A stretch of 64,000 nt of DNA from Nipponacmea schrenckii. Its lineage: Eukaryota; Mollusca; Gastropoda; Lottiidae. The stretch spans positions 29,127,106-29,191,105 of the forward strand of contig JAUJPP010000005.1 in the NCBI GenBank assembly GCA_030562195.1. The letters are read 5' to 3'. Under the pieces are notes generated by a model. It saw only the letters and a program-made list of their open reading frames with translations. It had not been told where the DNA came from and ran no database searches. Below, piece after piece: positions 1 through 13,277 of this stretch (positions within the stretch are counted from its first letter, which is position 1; the number at the start of each line of letters is the position of its first letter). A program made the translations under genes and the position numbers.

Positions 1-2217
1 GCTAGAGATGACTTGTTATATTTCCTTAACTTGAATTTTAAACTTTGTGAGGTTCGTATCTGAAGGTTTGTGGTTATTGTTTTTAATGTTTAAATAAGGA
101 AACTCGACTAATGTACCTTCTTTAACAAATAACTCCTTAATTTTGTCCATCTTACTACTAAAATCAGAATTTCAGGCAAAATGGCTTTCTGATGACTCTT
201 TTAGAAATCTAAAGAATTGTCAACAAATAGTTAGGTTGGACTAGATTACGACACATAATATCCCTGATTATAAGATCAAAAAATAGATGAATGAATAAAA
301 CAATAAAGCCTAACTTCATCAGACAAGGACGAGAATCATTCACTCATTAAAAATCTACCCACCATCTCACCTTATTTATTTATTAACTTTGTTCATTTTT
401 GTTAGTCAAAGGTCAATTTGTAACATCCTTACACTTGATTTAGACCAGACAATGTTGACAAAGTTTGAAAGAATAAATTTAATGTTGCCTAGTCACCTCA
501 AAGATTTTTTTACTGTTCATAGACTCAAACAAATTGATGAAATGGAGGTCATTCTTGTGATTGTAGACTGATGAGAAAATGGAGCCAGATGAGATCTAGA
601 ATGACAAAAAGGCTACATTCTTGTCAAATAGTAACACTTCATCATTGTGGAATATAAGTGTAGAGTTGGTGTTCCTGTAAGGGTACATACCATGAAGCTC
701 TCGTGATGTTTTTTTTATTACAATGCATGTTGCAGTTACAGATCTGAAACAGACCAACGTAATTGGTGATTGTCTGTCTCAATAGGTTCTTAATGTTTCT
801 GCTGTAGTCCACTTTCCTAGCTTTTATTCAGAGAGAAAAAATAAAAACTATGTTATATTATATTTATAACCTTTCATTCATCATTGTCAAATAAAAGTCT
901 TTGAAAGATCATTATCAAAAATTTCATTTTTTTTTATCCTTTTAAAAAATTCATTTCTGTTTTCAATTTGACATACATACCAGTTATATATGAGAATATA
1001 AAACTGTATAACAAATGACATTATTACAGATCAGTGACCATAACTTTTGACTTGATTTACAAAATTACTTTTAATGTTTATGTTATTACACGCTTCAATA
1101 TCCATCTACTCACTTTGACTGTACAAAATTTTCTGTTTGATTGACCATAACATACTGTGTAGAAAGTGTAACAAGGTATATAATGTTTTCCCATAGAAAA
1201 TTGGTTTATATTGGGATTTTAGGAGTTAATTTTGTATTATTAATATGATTATCTATGAAATATAACTATATTCTAAAAAAGAAAGTTACATGTATGATAA
1301 AGTTAATAACCGATAAAGACATTATAACATTACATTATTATTATTATTATTATTATTATTATAAACTGATGTGATATTTGTAAGTTATAGGCATTAATCA
1401 AATAACACATCACACTGGCACAAGAACAACACAACAAACCCAAGTTGAAGATCAAAAGGTTCAGATACATAATGCTAAGCAACTGGACTATGCATAACAT
1501 CATTAAAAATTTGACACATTAATGGGAAGTCTTCTGAGAAGAGACAGCTGGATGGTATACAATCTATAAAAGAGCAATAGCAAAATGAGCAACTTTCGGT
1601 TTCTGTTAAACTCAATTCTTGTGTTAAAGATTCTATAAAAGCTTTAACTAAAAAATAAAATGTAACAAAAAAGCAAATAACCAGAAAATGTGAGTATGCA
1701 TATAATTTCACACATGGTTTATAAGGATGTAAATGTGGTCAAGTAGTCTGTAATTACGGTTAACAATAGATCACCTGACCTGTAATCTATCCTGGGGATT
1801 ATCTCTAATCCATGTAGAATACACCAGATTATCTATATATTTTAGAATAATAAAAGACTATTACAGATGTAAGCTGGTTGTATCCATTGGTATGAAAGGG
1901 TAATATGTCTCCTATATATTGAAGGAAAAGGTTAATAGAGAGATTTACACAGGGAAAGGATGATTAAATGATCATGCAGATCATGGTCAACTGACCTACT
2001 TCTCACCCTAAGACATTTAAACTAACAAGGTTTACATCCTTAAAAACTTGAAGTTCTTCCACCTTAGTGCTATACAAAGTAAGAATTGTGTGTTAATATA
2101 AACTCATAATTCATTTCCATATCTTTTGATAAAAACTAATTGCCTTTTTAAAGAATGCTGCCAAAATATATATAACATAAAACAACGTCATTTTTCCCTT
2201 TTTGAAACTGATTTGAA
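1..2217. other. AT-rich non-coding sequence
   Basis: No reading frame here has protein-like composition or flanking splice signals; the 78-codon minus-strand frame at 1475-1711 is unsupported. The only distinct structure is an (ATT)n microsatellite at about 1334-1363. Probably intron or intergenic DNA. Confidence 0.6.
1334..1363. repeat. (ATT)n microsatellite
   Basis: About ten uninterrupted ATT/TTA triplets. It is the longest simple trinucleotide run in the left part of the window. No function is implied. Confidence 0.9.
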
Positions 2218-2350
2218 ATTTAAGTATAGGTTAATGGTAGAAAGTTTGTCAATAAGTCTAATAATGACCGTTGATGAGGACCGAAGGTCCGAGTTATACG
2301 GTCATTATTAGACGCATTGACAAACTTGAGATCCATTAACCAACTTAAAA
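2218..2350. repeat. Foldback (palindromic) miniature element
   Basis: Two arms of about 45-50 bases, roughly 2222-2270 and 2299-2347, are near-perfect reverse complements. They share blocks such as GTCTAATAATGACCG, AGTTTGTCAAT and GGTTAATGG. The 28-base centre (2271-2298) contains its own perfect hairpin, GGACC-GAA-GGTCC. The layout is that of a small foldback MITE. No target-site duplication was identified, so the exact ends are uncertain. The short plus-strand frame running through it is an artefact of the repeat. Confidence 0.75.
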
Positions 2351-5300
2351 TACAGATTAACAAAAAAACAGCTCACTATAAACTCACTAGAGTTTTATTT
2401 ACAAACAAAACCTGAAATCAAAACGTTTAAGCCCTTTAGTACAAGAATCATCCATATTCAGACTATGTGTCAATAACAATGAACCAACCAATATGGCAGC
2501 ACCTGGTGTTTCGAAAAAAGTTTCATTGTTTGATTCCTTAATACTTATATAAATCAAAAGTAAAGATGTTCTAATGAATGGGAAAACTTTGTCAGTTTGT
2601 CTAATAATTCCCGAATTAACTCGGATTACGTTGGAAATACCTAGCTAACATCTACCAGAACTATCCATAAAACACAGATGGACCTTCCTGTGTCCACATA
2701 ATGTTAAATAAATTATGAATACACGAAATAACAATGAAAAAACGCCTAATTTATCAATTGGTAAGCTTATTTGACAAGATTTGAAATACAACTTTAATCG
2801 ATGCTGACAGATTTCGCCCTAATGAATAATTAATTATCTTTTCCATTTGAAAGTAAGGATTTGAAGATAAACTTTAAGTTTTAATTGGACGTATCATTGA
2901 ACACTATACATTTTGAAACCTGGATTAGTTCTCTGAATAAAGTATGAGTGAATTTAATGTGAGTAGTTGTCAGTCTAATCCCCATTCGTTATTGGCAAGT
3001 GGCTGAAATTTAGAGTCCAATATTGACTTTAATATTGGACTCTTGGCAACTTGCCAGTACCAATATGTTGGATATTGGTACCAAAAAACAAAGGGTGACA
3101 TCACATCTGTATTTTAAGAAATGTAATGAGTCTTTAGATTCAGATTAAAATATTAAACTTGTCTCAAAAATAACCAAATATTTGGTCTATCTGGTTATAA
3201 ATTATAATTTATTATTTTAATAACTGACATCGTGTAAATATTATTCATGAGATTTGAACCTATCTGATTTTCACCTTTAGATTTCAAATCACACCTCCAA
3301 CATGAATGCCTTGTTACTAAAAATACTTCTCAGATACTGAAGAGTAAAATATTCTAGAACAGGAGCTGATTTCCCTCTGGCACTGTGCCAGGAATTGAGA
3401 CATTTTGATTCTCAGGAGTTTTTTTTTTCAAGTTTTTATCTTGTAAGAAAATCTCTTTTTAGCTGTTTGATGTGATTTAAAGTTGGAATTAAAAGTAATT
3501 TAAATAACATTTTATCAGAAAGATTGTAGAGTGTATCCTACCTGGTCTGATGAGGTTCACTGATGTACCTTAATACCATACCTCCAAATAGTCTTACTTT
3601 ACCTTAATAAACAAATTAAAATTATTTTCAATTAAAACCTCTTTTAACAGTTGCCAAAATAATAACTAATTACTATTTCACCAAATTGGATGTTTCATTT
3701 GATATATTGAAGATATTTAGACATTTCCTTGACATTTATCAACCAGATGATAAATAAAAAAATGATTTGATGCAGTGCTTTTAGATATTTTCTTTATTAT
3801 TATCACTGTAAATACAATTTTTAAGCTTATTATGTATTTTATTGTAGAGGTGGTATAAGGCAGGTTAGGTTCGTTCACTCATTTAGGTCACTCTCTTACT
3901 TGAGGAACTACTGCCAGTTTTTAAAGAGATCATGTTTTTTGCAGTATATGGAGTAAAATATATACTTGTCATGACTTCAACAGGTATAGCTACACCTTGG
4001 ACCAATTCCATACAGGTATTACACTTATTTGACCTAGTACCATGTAAGTCAAAACAATGGTAGTAGTAGAATAATTAACACTAATAAAAGTACTATAAAT
4101 CAAACTAAATTGCTGGCAGGTTTAAAGATAAAAGAACTGAAGAATGATATGTTTTGTGTGATTATAAAAATACATTGTTGGTATTGACAACAGCCTTCCT
4201 AACTTTACATTCTATAACAGGTAAAAGTTACTTAAACAATAACTTGGAATTCTGTTATAGTTAATGATTTACTGATCAAAAATGGATTTGAAATCTTTAG
4301 TAAAATTTGATTGTGATTCAGAGCTCCATTGGGAATTGATTGTGTGTAAAATATTTGTGCTTACAAGGTGCACTATTTATATAACAAGGCAAACCAGAAG
4401 AATATTATTTGGAAAATGCATCCAATACTCTTTCGTTCAAAGACAGAAATAGAAACAAGAAGAGCTAAAGGTGATTGTTTGTACACCTGAGAAGTTGCAT
4501 CACATACCTCTTTGACATCTGTTATAAAATAATGAGTCAAATAGCAACACCCAGGTGAAATAGTTCTGTGAATAACACGAAAACTGATCCAAAAGTCATA
4601 TCAAAACTAGTAAAAAGTCAGTTGATATTTAAGTCAGTTCTGATATTCTGCCATGGTGCACCTGTAATGCATTCTGTAAATTAGATGTACCCCAGATTGT
4701 GAACTCTGAAAATTGTGCTTACTTGAAGACCTAGGCAAAAAAAAAGGCTTGGATTTGTTATTACAAACTACTGCAGATACATCTTGACTGTATGAGAGGG
4801 CAACTCACTTCTCTAGAGAATTGTAGGAAAGACAAAGGTTTGATTAGGCTAAAAAGATTGGTGCAGAAGTTTTCTTAGTACCTTCTATTCTAACCTAACC
4901 ATTGGCCTTTCAAACTCATCATGTAGCTATTAAAACCTTTGTGAAGTTTATCATTGTATACATACTATATCTACCTCTTATTTTGTTGACAAATTCTGCC
5001 AAATTAAATAGAGTATAATTTATAGAGCTGTTATCATGGAGACATTACCTTTTAATTACTGCTAGCTTTATATTTATGAAGATAGGTAGGGTCAAAACCA
5101 TATCTTAGATGTTATCACAGGAACCTGGGCCTTAATGAGATGTTTTTAACAATTAAGAATATACTCCTTAGATTAAAATTCTATATTTTTGTATCATCCA
5201 GTCATCCAATTTATACTTAGATCTTGATTCTTTGATTAGCTTGAATATCTCTATTTATGCAGTTATTAAACATCATTGATGAATTTTTATGTATAATATC

Positions 5301-8300
5301 ATGATGCGATAAAAGCAGAATTAAATTGGAGATTCTCCCAGTTGGGATGGTGGTAAAAACTCAATGAATTCTTAATGTTATTTTCATCTTGTAAAACATA
5401 GCACATAGACCAGAGAAAAAAGTTAATTCTATTTATTGAAAACAAAAAATCTAGAGTTGTATTTTAACACTTAGTGAAATGGTTAGAAAAATCAACCTTC
5501 AATTAAGTTAAAAGTCCATCTTGTTTGTACTTTATTAGTTTATTTCCTCTAACAACTAGAAAAAAAATAAACCCTCTTTGACAGTAGATATTTAATGAAA
5601 ACAACCAGTCAGGTTGTGAATATCTGAGAGAATGGGATGGTGTTATCGAGTAAATAATATCAGTAAGAATTGTAGCCATACTGTAGCCAATTTACCAAAA
5701 GTTAATGGACAGTCTTTATATTTTCAACTTTAAGTTTACATATTGTTTTCACTTCAAAGAGTTGGTCAGACGTACTCGGACGTTAGACAAATAGCAATTA
5801 ATCTCCAACCAAACACACTTCTCACTTTATTTTCCTTTCAACTTATCTAAACTTGGTATGTTTTTATCAGTCGCCGGCAACCAGTTTCCGAAAACTTGGC
5901 ATTCTTCTCACTTTTCCTATCTTTGACTATTTCTTTCATCACGATCATTCCTTAAATTATACTGGATAACACCTATCTTCCATCTCTAGAGAGATTTTAC
6001 TCTTAAAATAAAAAGCTGATAACTTGATTTAGTTTTTTTAATGGAAGTTGGTCAGGTGGGTTAATTGATAAAGAAAATTTTATTTTCATCTTGAACTTTA
6101 AGGTGAATGAAAATGTTTCAGACTGGCTACTGATTATTGTATTTTGTCTTGGTTTGAATCAAGAATGTGCGGTCTGATGTCCTAAATTAAGCTTTCTAAC
6201 AGTTCAAGATTGATGCATGTAGCTTCCTGTTATGCCATTTTCTGAATACCATGTTGCCCTTTCTTAAATCCATACTGTTTTGAAATTCCAATTGCCAGAA
6301 TTTTATTGAGGATTCCACAGAGTCTTACTTTAAAGTCTGGTGCCAAGATTCACATATTGCTAATTGTTTGTATAAAAATCATGTAGTTTTTGGCAAAGTT
6401 AGTGTAAGATTTGTGTTTTTTCTTGGATTGGTTGCATATAGTGATATTTTTCTTTATTTCTTGTTGTATAAAAATAGTAGACTAGTATATATTTTGGTAA
6501 GAAAGAAAATAAAAGAATATGAAGAAATGTTTAGCTAGTCTACTGATAGGAAAATAATCAACATTATTTCATGTTATGTTGTTTTATGACTGGAATACAC
6601 CTGAGATTTACCTGTAGTAAACTTTCTAATTACATACCACAACCTTACGATGGTAGAAACACCAAACACTGTTATATACCTTGGAGCTATATTCCCTGTA
6701 TCTTATGTTATCATTATGAATTCCAGAATGTTGAAGAAAGAGAAGTATGTTATACTTGTAGAATACTGGAATTCTAATCATGGATACTTCTCTTCTGTTC
6801 ATAAAGCATCCCTTGTTTCTAATAGACCATGGTATTCCATGCTTAGTTGATATGTTGAAATGCCTTACAGCAATTACAGGATATACTACCCTGGGTCAAG
6901 AAAACAGGTATTCTTTGACTATTTATGCTGTGTAAAAGAGTTACCATTTTTTTATATCCATTCCAAATATGAGATATGAATTCTCAGTACATGATATTAG
7001 TATCTATTTAAAATTAATTTTTTAGAAGGTATTTGTAATACAACTGTCTGAATTATCAATGGGAAGAAGGATTGATGTAAAAAGTTGACTTTTATTTCGA
7101 TAAATAAATCTTCTGTTTGAGATCAGGTTAAATCACAGGAAGCTACACATTCCATTAAGAAAGTTTTTATTTGCAGCAATCTGGTTTTATTACTATTGTA
7201 TTCATTACCATGTGAATGTCGGCCATCTCTAATCCTACACAGATCTGCGTAACATTTCTCACATTACAATATTACCTGACAAAATCCTGTGTTTTAATAA
7301 AAACTTCTACTGAGTGATTAATCTAAATGTGAGTTAGTGTTTCAGATCAAAAGAAGAATTACCGTTATTGGTATTGGTATTACTAGAAATAACACTAGTT
7401 TTTGTTCCAGTGATATCATCGTGGTATGCAGATCTACCAGATTTGTATAAAAAAAATTGGTCTAAAAACAGATTATTTAAAATCAAACAAAGATTATAGT
7501 TGGCAGTAAAGACATCATTTTATGATCTGAATTAAGCTGAAGATTAAAGTTAGTGGAAAGTTAGCATGTATTGTAGTTCGACTTGGTGCCGATGAAAATA
7601 GAAATTTAATCCAAGTAGTTGTTTGAGATGTGATTGGATTACTATGATTGGTTGATATTGAGATAAAATAAATCGGATCTAGATCTGGGATTGCAACTGT
7701 CTGTTTTTATTAACCTATGATTATCTGACAGCCTTTGATGTGTTGTTTTCTTTTTATTTCATGAATTGGGTATCAGATTAGGAAGGGAGTGAATCGGGAA
7801 AATATGTAGCGCTAATTACTGATTTAGGTTACCAAATTAAGGAAAAGGAAAGAACATGAGTTTAGATGGAATTATTTACATTCAACATTCATTTTTGTTA
7901 TGAAATATTTCTTCATAAAAATTCAAATTTGAATACTTTTCCAGTCATTCATTAAGGAGAAATTCATTTTGGGTACATCATGACCCATCAAAGGTATGAA
8001 ACTGGATGAAGTGTGATGCCACAAAACAATGTTACATGGTGACCATATTCCATTTCATATAGTTATTCCCTGTTGTAATTCCACCTATAATGTACTCTAT
8101 CAGGCAACTCACCTACTACAGAAAGTAGACCACATAAACCTTTACTTTAGTAAAAATAAAGAAAATAGATAAGCTAACAGAGGAAAATAAGAAAAATAAT
8201 GAATCGAAAATCTTCCAAGCAGATGGCATTCCACATTAGTTTACTTTGCACCTTGGCTTAAACAAACTTGAAGGGGTAAAAATAATGGGAAAACCATCTT

Positions 8301-11300
8301 GTTTATAATATAGACCTAATTTAACTGGATCAAGAAGAGATCTGCTGTGTGAGTTCACTACTGATTCATTACTCGAAATATTTCTCTGCCTCGTGCCACC
8401 ATCTTTATTTCAATCTTCAACATTTATTATTGTTTCACCAGATTTCTGACTCTCCAGCTTGATGATCAACAGATTCTAAGCTGTCTGAATTTATATTTTA
8501 AGATTCCAAATTACTTTGGATTTTTGTCTTATGTTTCACATCATTATACTTAGAAAACTTTAAATTGGTTAAATTAAACTATTAAAAATGAAAGATATAC
8601 TTTAAAAAATAGAGGAATTAATATTTGAGGAAATTAATTACTGAACTCATCATTTAACTGATCTACTAATTTACATCCACCTCACCTGTTATTGTCAATT
8701 TGCAACATCATCATGCAAATTGTAGTGAAGTAGGTGACTCTGAATGCATTATTCCTTTATATCTAATTGTTATATATAATAAAATCAGGTCTACACTTAG
8801 CTGAATTATAGTTATCGCATAGAAACAATTTTAGAAACGAAGTTTAGCAACCTTTTGTTATATTATTGTTGATTGTATGTACTTTTGACACTATTAATGT
8901 AATCATCAATAGTCAATTTAAAATATATCTTAATGTGCAACATTTTACATTATTCCAGTGCCAACCAAATGCATACTTATAATCACAGCACTGTTGGATT
9001 GATTTTTACAAAGAACAAAAAAATAGATGAAAAAAATTGTTTCCATAAGAATATTGTTTGCCTTTGTATGCATAAAATTGTCTGCACCTGTCATCTGAGC
9101 TAAAATAGGATTCTTAGCTACATTTGTTGTAATTTATTACACACTCTACCAAACCCACAAATAATTTGACAAATTTCTTGATACAATGCACATGTTATCA
9201 GCACTGCATGTTTCACAATTTGAGTAAAAAATAGGAGTTAAAATTGAGAAATTAACTGCCATTCTAAAATCTCCTGCAGTCCTGATTCTAGAGGCTAATA
9301 ATAAAACATTGATTAAAAACATCTGAACAACTGGCATACCAGGTTTAATTCCTTAAATATTGCCTTCAATTGAAAATTATGAACTGGTGAGGCAACCCAA
9401 GGAGTTTCAATATGGCCATGGATGGCTGAATAATTGCTGACACACTGGGAGACTGTAAAACTTTTTATTTACAGCTGATTAAAAACTGTGAATAAATGTT
9501 TCATATTTTTAATATTCAGATTCAACATATCTTTTGTGTGATAAGGGAAAAAACATCCAATTTAATCATTCTAAACAAAAATCATTACCTTGGTTACATG
9601 GAGGTTTGTTTCACTTGATTAACTGTTCTTGGGTTTCAATAAAATGAAGTGATTTGTACTGATAATGAGGGTCATGACATTGTTTTTCTGTCATGGAATT
9701 TTGGCACTTAATACAATTCAGCTATTGATATGATGTTTTATAATAGTGAAGCAGTATATTTCATTTACCCTTCAACTGACCTTGAAACTTTATCGTTTTA
9801 TTGGAATTTAAATTTGAAGAGATGCCAAAATTTAAAAGTTGGCAAGACTGAGCACACGACTGAACATGATATAAGATTAAAAAAGTAATTTAGTTTTTAG
9901 TAGAGTATTATGTTGTTTATGCAATTGAGTTGTTTTTGACATTTCTCATTAGTTTATTAAGGAAGTATTTTAACTGGTTACATCCGGTATCACAGATTAC
10001 TCCTCTAGATTACCTCATTCACTCCTTTAATTTTGAAGAGCTTCAACATTGTAATTATGTGATTTGACGTGCTTGACCTAAATGTCTTGAAAAGTTTCTG
10101 ATTATGGACCAAAGTTGAATGAAATTCAAGTATTTGAATTACAAATACAATAAATTAATCAAATTACAATTCAATAAAAATTATATTTCAATTTATAAAG
10201 TAAGATTTAGCGTCGTTAGATAATTAACATTCAAAGTAACAGTCTCCTAATAACAGATTATTTTCTTATAAATCTGATGAAGGCTTCTTAAAGCATGTTA
10301 ATATCAAAACCTAATCTTGTTCACCTGCTAACTGTAAACTCTTGAAATGAACCTGTGCTTCCGTTACTGACCATTAACACCAGTTCTATCTCAATATATA
10401 CCTTACTTTTACTTTATTTATGTGCCACCAGTTGTTGGCTAGTAGTTTGGCTGCTATGGTTAAGCATTAGATATCTAAAATACGGTTAAAAATTTTTTAA
10501 TTTAATCCACATCTGGCAGAGGTAGCATGGTCTCAGTAACCCATATTTGTTTGCTTCTTTTTCTTTTCTGATTCCATTTGCATGGAATTTTGCAAGAAGG
10601 ACTTTTAAGTATTCTAAGTAAAATTAATGAATTCTTGACCTTAATGCATGAAGAATACAAACAATGTGGTCATGCCTCTTTAACCTAGGTATGGCCAATC
10701 TTAGATTATTATAAGTAATGTCTGCCAAATGTTGATGATATGGAGAAAGAATGTGAGTGAATATTTTCCATGATAGATGATGCCAGATCTATTATCAATG
10801 CATTTAGTGTCAGAAGAAAGCAGGGATATCCTGGGAAAAGGTCAAAATAACTTGGCCTAATTTTATCAGCTTGATCAATATTTTGGTATTTACTGGAATA
10901 TAACATGATAGAGTAAATATTGAGGCCATTTCCTTTTTACCTTTACTTATTCCTTGGTTTATCTCATGGATTTTCTTTCAGATCTTTTTGGGTAGAATTT
11001 AAAGGACAGCGGCATAATCAGAGGCCATTGTGTACTTTTAGAAACAATGTAAAAATATAAAATGATAATAAAAGAGTTTCTCTTGGAAAGGAAATGAAGC
11101 ACTGTCAATATTCTTAATCTATATCCTTTTTACCATAGAATTTACCATTTCTTATGCCATATTCTGGGATACATTGAAACTGCATATTATCTATTTTTAA
11201 AGTCTTTTGATCTAGTTTTTTTCAGTTTGTACTAGTTTACAAGTTGTAACTGATTTCAAACAGTCCTTTATTTATGATGTTGATAAACTTGAAAATTTCA

Positions 11301-11628
11301 GTTAAAATATTTCTTAAAATCTAAAAAATTGAGGAGATAAGATTATGGTGTTAGTGATGAAGATTTATTAAAATTGTGTTATTTGTTGAAATAATAATCT
11401 TATCTGAAATTATTTTGGTAAATTTAGGTTATAAATCTTTCAATTTGAAGAATTATGATTGAAATTTTGATTAAAAAAACTTGCAGGGCAGAGTATTCTC
11501 AGGTGTGTAAAGATAAGATGCTAAGAGTTATATAGAAAGAGTCAAAAGACATCACTAATTTGCAAGCAAAACAATTAGTTAAGAGCAAAACAACTTGCTC
11601 TAGCTTGTCACCTCTCCTTTCAACTCTG
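2351..11628. other. Long AT-rich non-coding stretch
   Basis: About 9 kb without a supportable exon. Frames at 6571-6850, 9146-9337 and 10709-10906 have random-like composition and no convincing splice context. The paired hairpins at 2994-3082 are listed separately. A short inverted pair (GAATTCCAG...CTGGAATTC) lies near 6718-6772. Probably intronic or intergenic. Confidence 0.55.
2994..3082. repeat. Two consecutive perfect hairpins
   Basis: Hairpin 1 has GAGTCCAATATT (3013-3024) and its exact reverse complement (3031-3042) around a six-base loop. It is enclosed by GGCAAGT (2994-3000) and ACTTGCC (3049-3055). Hairpin 2 has GTACCAATAT (3057-3066) and ATATTGGTAC (3072-3081) around a five-base loop. 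The ends do not match known transposon termini. It may be a small foldback element remnant or simply cruciform-forming DNA. Confidence 0.8.
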
Positions 11629-12110
11629 AGGTATTGTATTGTAACAGATATTCTGGTTACAAATACATATTCCAGTTACTGAGAACACTGGAAGCCAGAC
11701 AGCTGGCAACACTGTATTTTTATGTATTAGTGTCCACAATGGAGTTTTGGTGGAATCTTAAGCCTTTCTTTCAAGACCAAAGTTGAGCAGAGAATTTAAG
11801 TCATTTTTCCTAGAATTAGTAGAATTTTTTACCTTACAAATGCATCTGGCCAATTCTTGAGTTACTTAAAAGAAAGTATTTTTTACTCAGTGTTAATATG
11901 GTAAAGGTTCTATGGTAACAGAAGAAAAAACAATACATTATGATGCCAAAGTTTCCAAATTTGAGTTGATTTTTTTTTAATGAAAATTGAAATGAAAACA
12001 ATGAGACAGTAGGTATTGTATTGTAACAGATATTCTGGTTACAAATACATATTCCAGTTACTGAGAATACTGTAAGCCAGACAGCTGGCAACACTGTATT
12101 TTTATGTATT
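11629..12110. repeat. 100-bp direct repeat pair, about 98% identical
   Basis: Bases 11629-11728 recur at 12011-12110 (offset 382) with two differences seen by eye. Each copy contains an imperfect palindrome, TTGTAACAGAT...CTGGTTACAA. The 282 bases between the copies are unrelated to them. The near identity implies a recent event: either a local segmental duplication or the two ends of a short element. The match stops abruptly at both ends. No coding content. Confidence 0.9.
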
Positions 12111-12777
12111 TAGAAAATTAAAACTCTTGTGTCAGTTCTATGATTTTAGGGTAAAAATTGCCAGAAGGCAGTTGAAATTATAGAGATAGTTTATTCTCTA
12201 CTACTGTCAAATAATTATATTAAATAGATGACTGAAACTGGCTATTTGGACTTTGATATGTCTGAAATAACTTGAAGCGCCAGAGGTCTTCATGGCATCT
12301 AATATTGATATTCACTTCTTATTTTAGTAATCTTAAAATGTTTCAGTTTTCTATGTAGTTTGCAAGTTAAAACTGGTAACATACAATCTACTCTAAAGAC
12401 AATGTCAGACTATGTCATCATTTTGCTGTCTGCAACATAGATTAATTGTCTCTTATATGGCATATATTATGCTCAATTACTGATTTCTCTATTTACTGTA
12501 AGTTTGTAAAGCTTTATTTACCCAATTTTGAATTTACAGATATCTGTTTGATCTGTACCATGACTCGCCCTGGTGGTGATATAAATATAAATCTGTCTAA
12601 CCTGTTGTTTTATTTCACTGGTCATTGGAGATCAGTGACCTTAAAACAGAAGGCGCATTTTTATGAATATTTATTTGAAAACCTAATATCTATAATCTAT
12701 TTATTTTCTCCTCCTTTCAACAAGGAATTATGGTTTCTGGGTTAAATTTTGTCTAAACTTTACAAAATCAAGAAATT
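12111..12777. other. AT-rich non-coding spacer
   Basis: Holds one 99-codon plus-strand frame (12446-12745) with no recognisable domain or splice context. It is judged spurious. Nothing else is visible. Confidence 0.5.
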
Positions 12778-13277
12778 TTTAAAGGGGCCCAGGCTTGATT
12801 TTTAGGGGTCGTTTTGGGCTTTTGTTACATTTAAACAGTCCTCAGAAATATTCAAGCTTTGAGAAAATCGCAAAATACCTTGAAATATGCCTCAAACAAA
12901 AAAATTCACTTTTCATTTTTTTCCGTGCTGTACGCGGCTGGTCTCCAGTCAGTCTGAAAATTGTGTGTCCTGTTGACAAAGTCTACAATTGAAAAATGCG
13001 TTGTAGTCTATTTATATAGATGACCGCTATTGCACGACGGGAAGGATAACTCTTTGATTATCAAGACGAACCGTTTTCCAATATGGCGGGACGTTCGTAA
13101 TTTCTTAAGTCATTATGATTTTTCAAACACGGATAATTATGGATACACATGGATTTGAAGGCTCAAATTTCAAAGGTAAGCTCTGTAGACTATTTCTGAT
13201 AAGCTAACCAAAAGATTTCATGTGTTTGAGGCTGTCGGATGATTGTCCGAAACAAATAAAGCCTGGTCCCCTTTAAA
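12778..13277. mobile_element. TTAA-flanked miniature inverted-repeat element (500 bp)
   Basis: The terminal inverted repeats are 24 bases (12778-12801 and 13254-13277) and match at 22 positions: left TTTAAAGGGGCCCAGGCTT, right reverse complement TTTAAAGGGGACCAGGCTT. Both ends contain TTAA (12779-12782 and 13273-13276), so the core is AGGGG...CCCCT with a possible TTAA target duplication, as in piggyBac-like elements. The interior is much richer in CpG than its surroundings and encodes no transposase, so it is non-autonomous. The superfamily is inferred from the TTAA flank only. Confidence 0.8.

Noticed and set aside
1475..1711. 78-codon minus-strand frame rich in Cys and Ser
   Set aside because: No recognisable domain, and the start and end lack splice or poly(A) support. 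Cys/Phe-rich frames are common by chance in this composition.
12446..12992. Two plus-strand frames of 99 and 65 codons
   Set aside because: The second lies inside the TTAA-flanked miniature element. The first is hydrophobic with no splice sites or recognisable motif.
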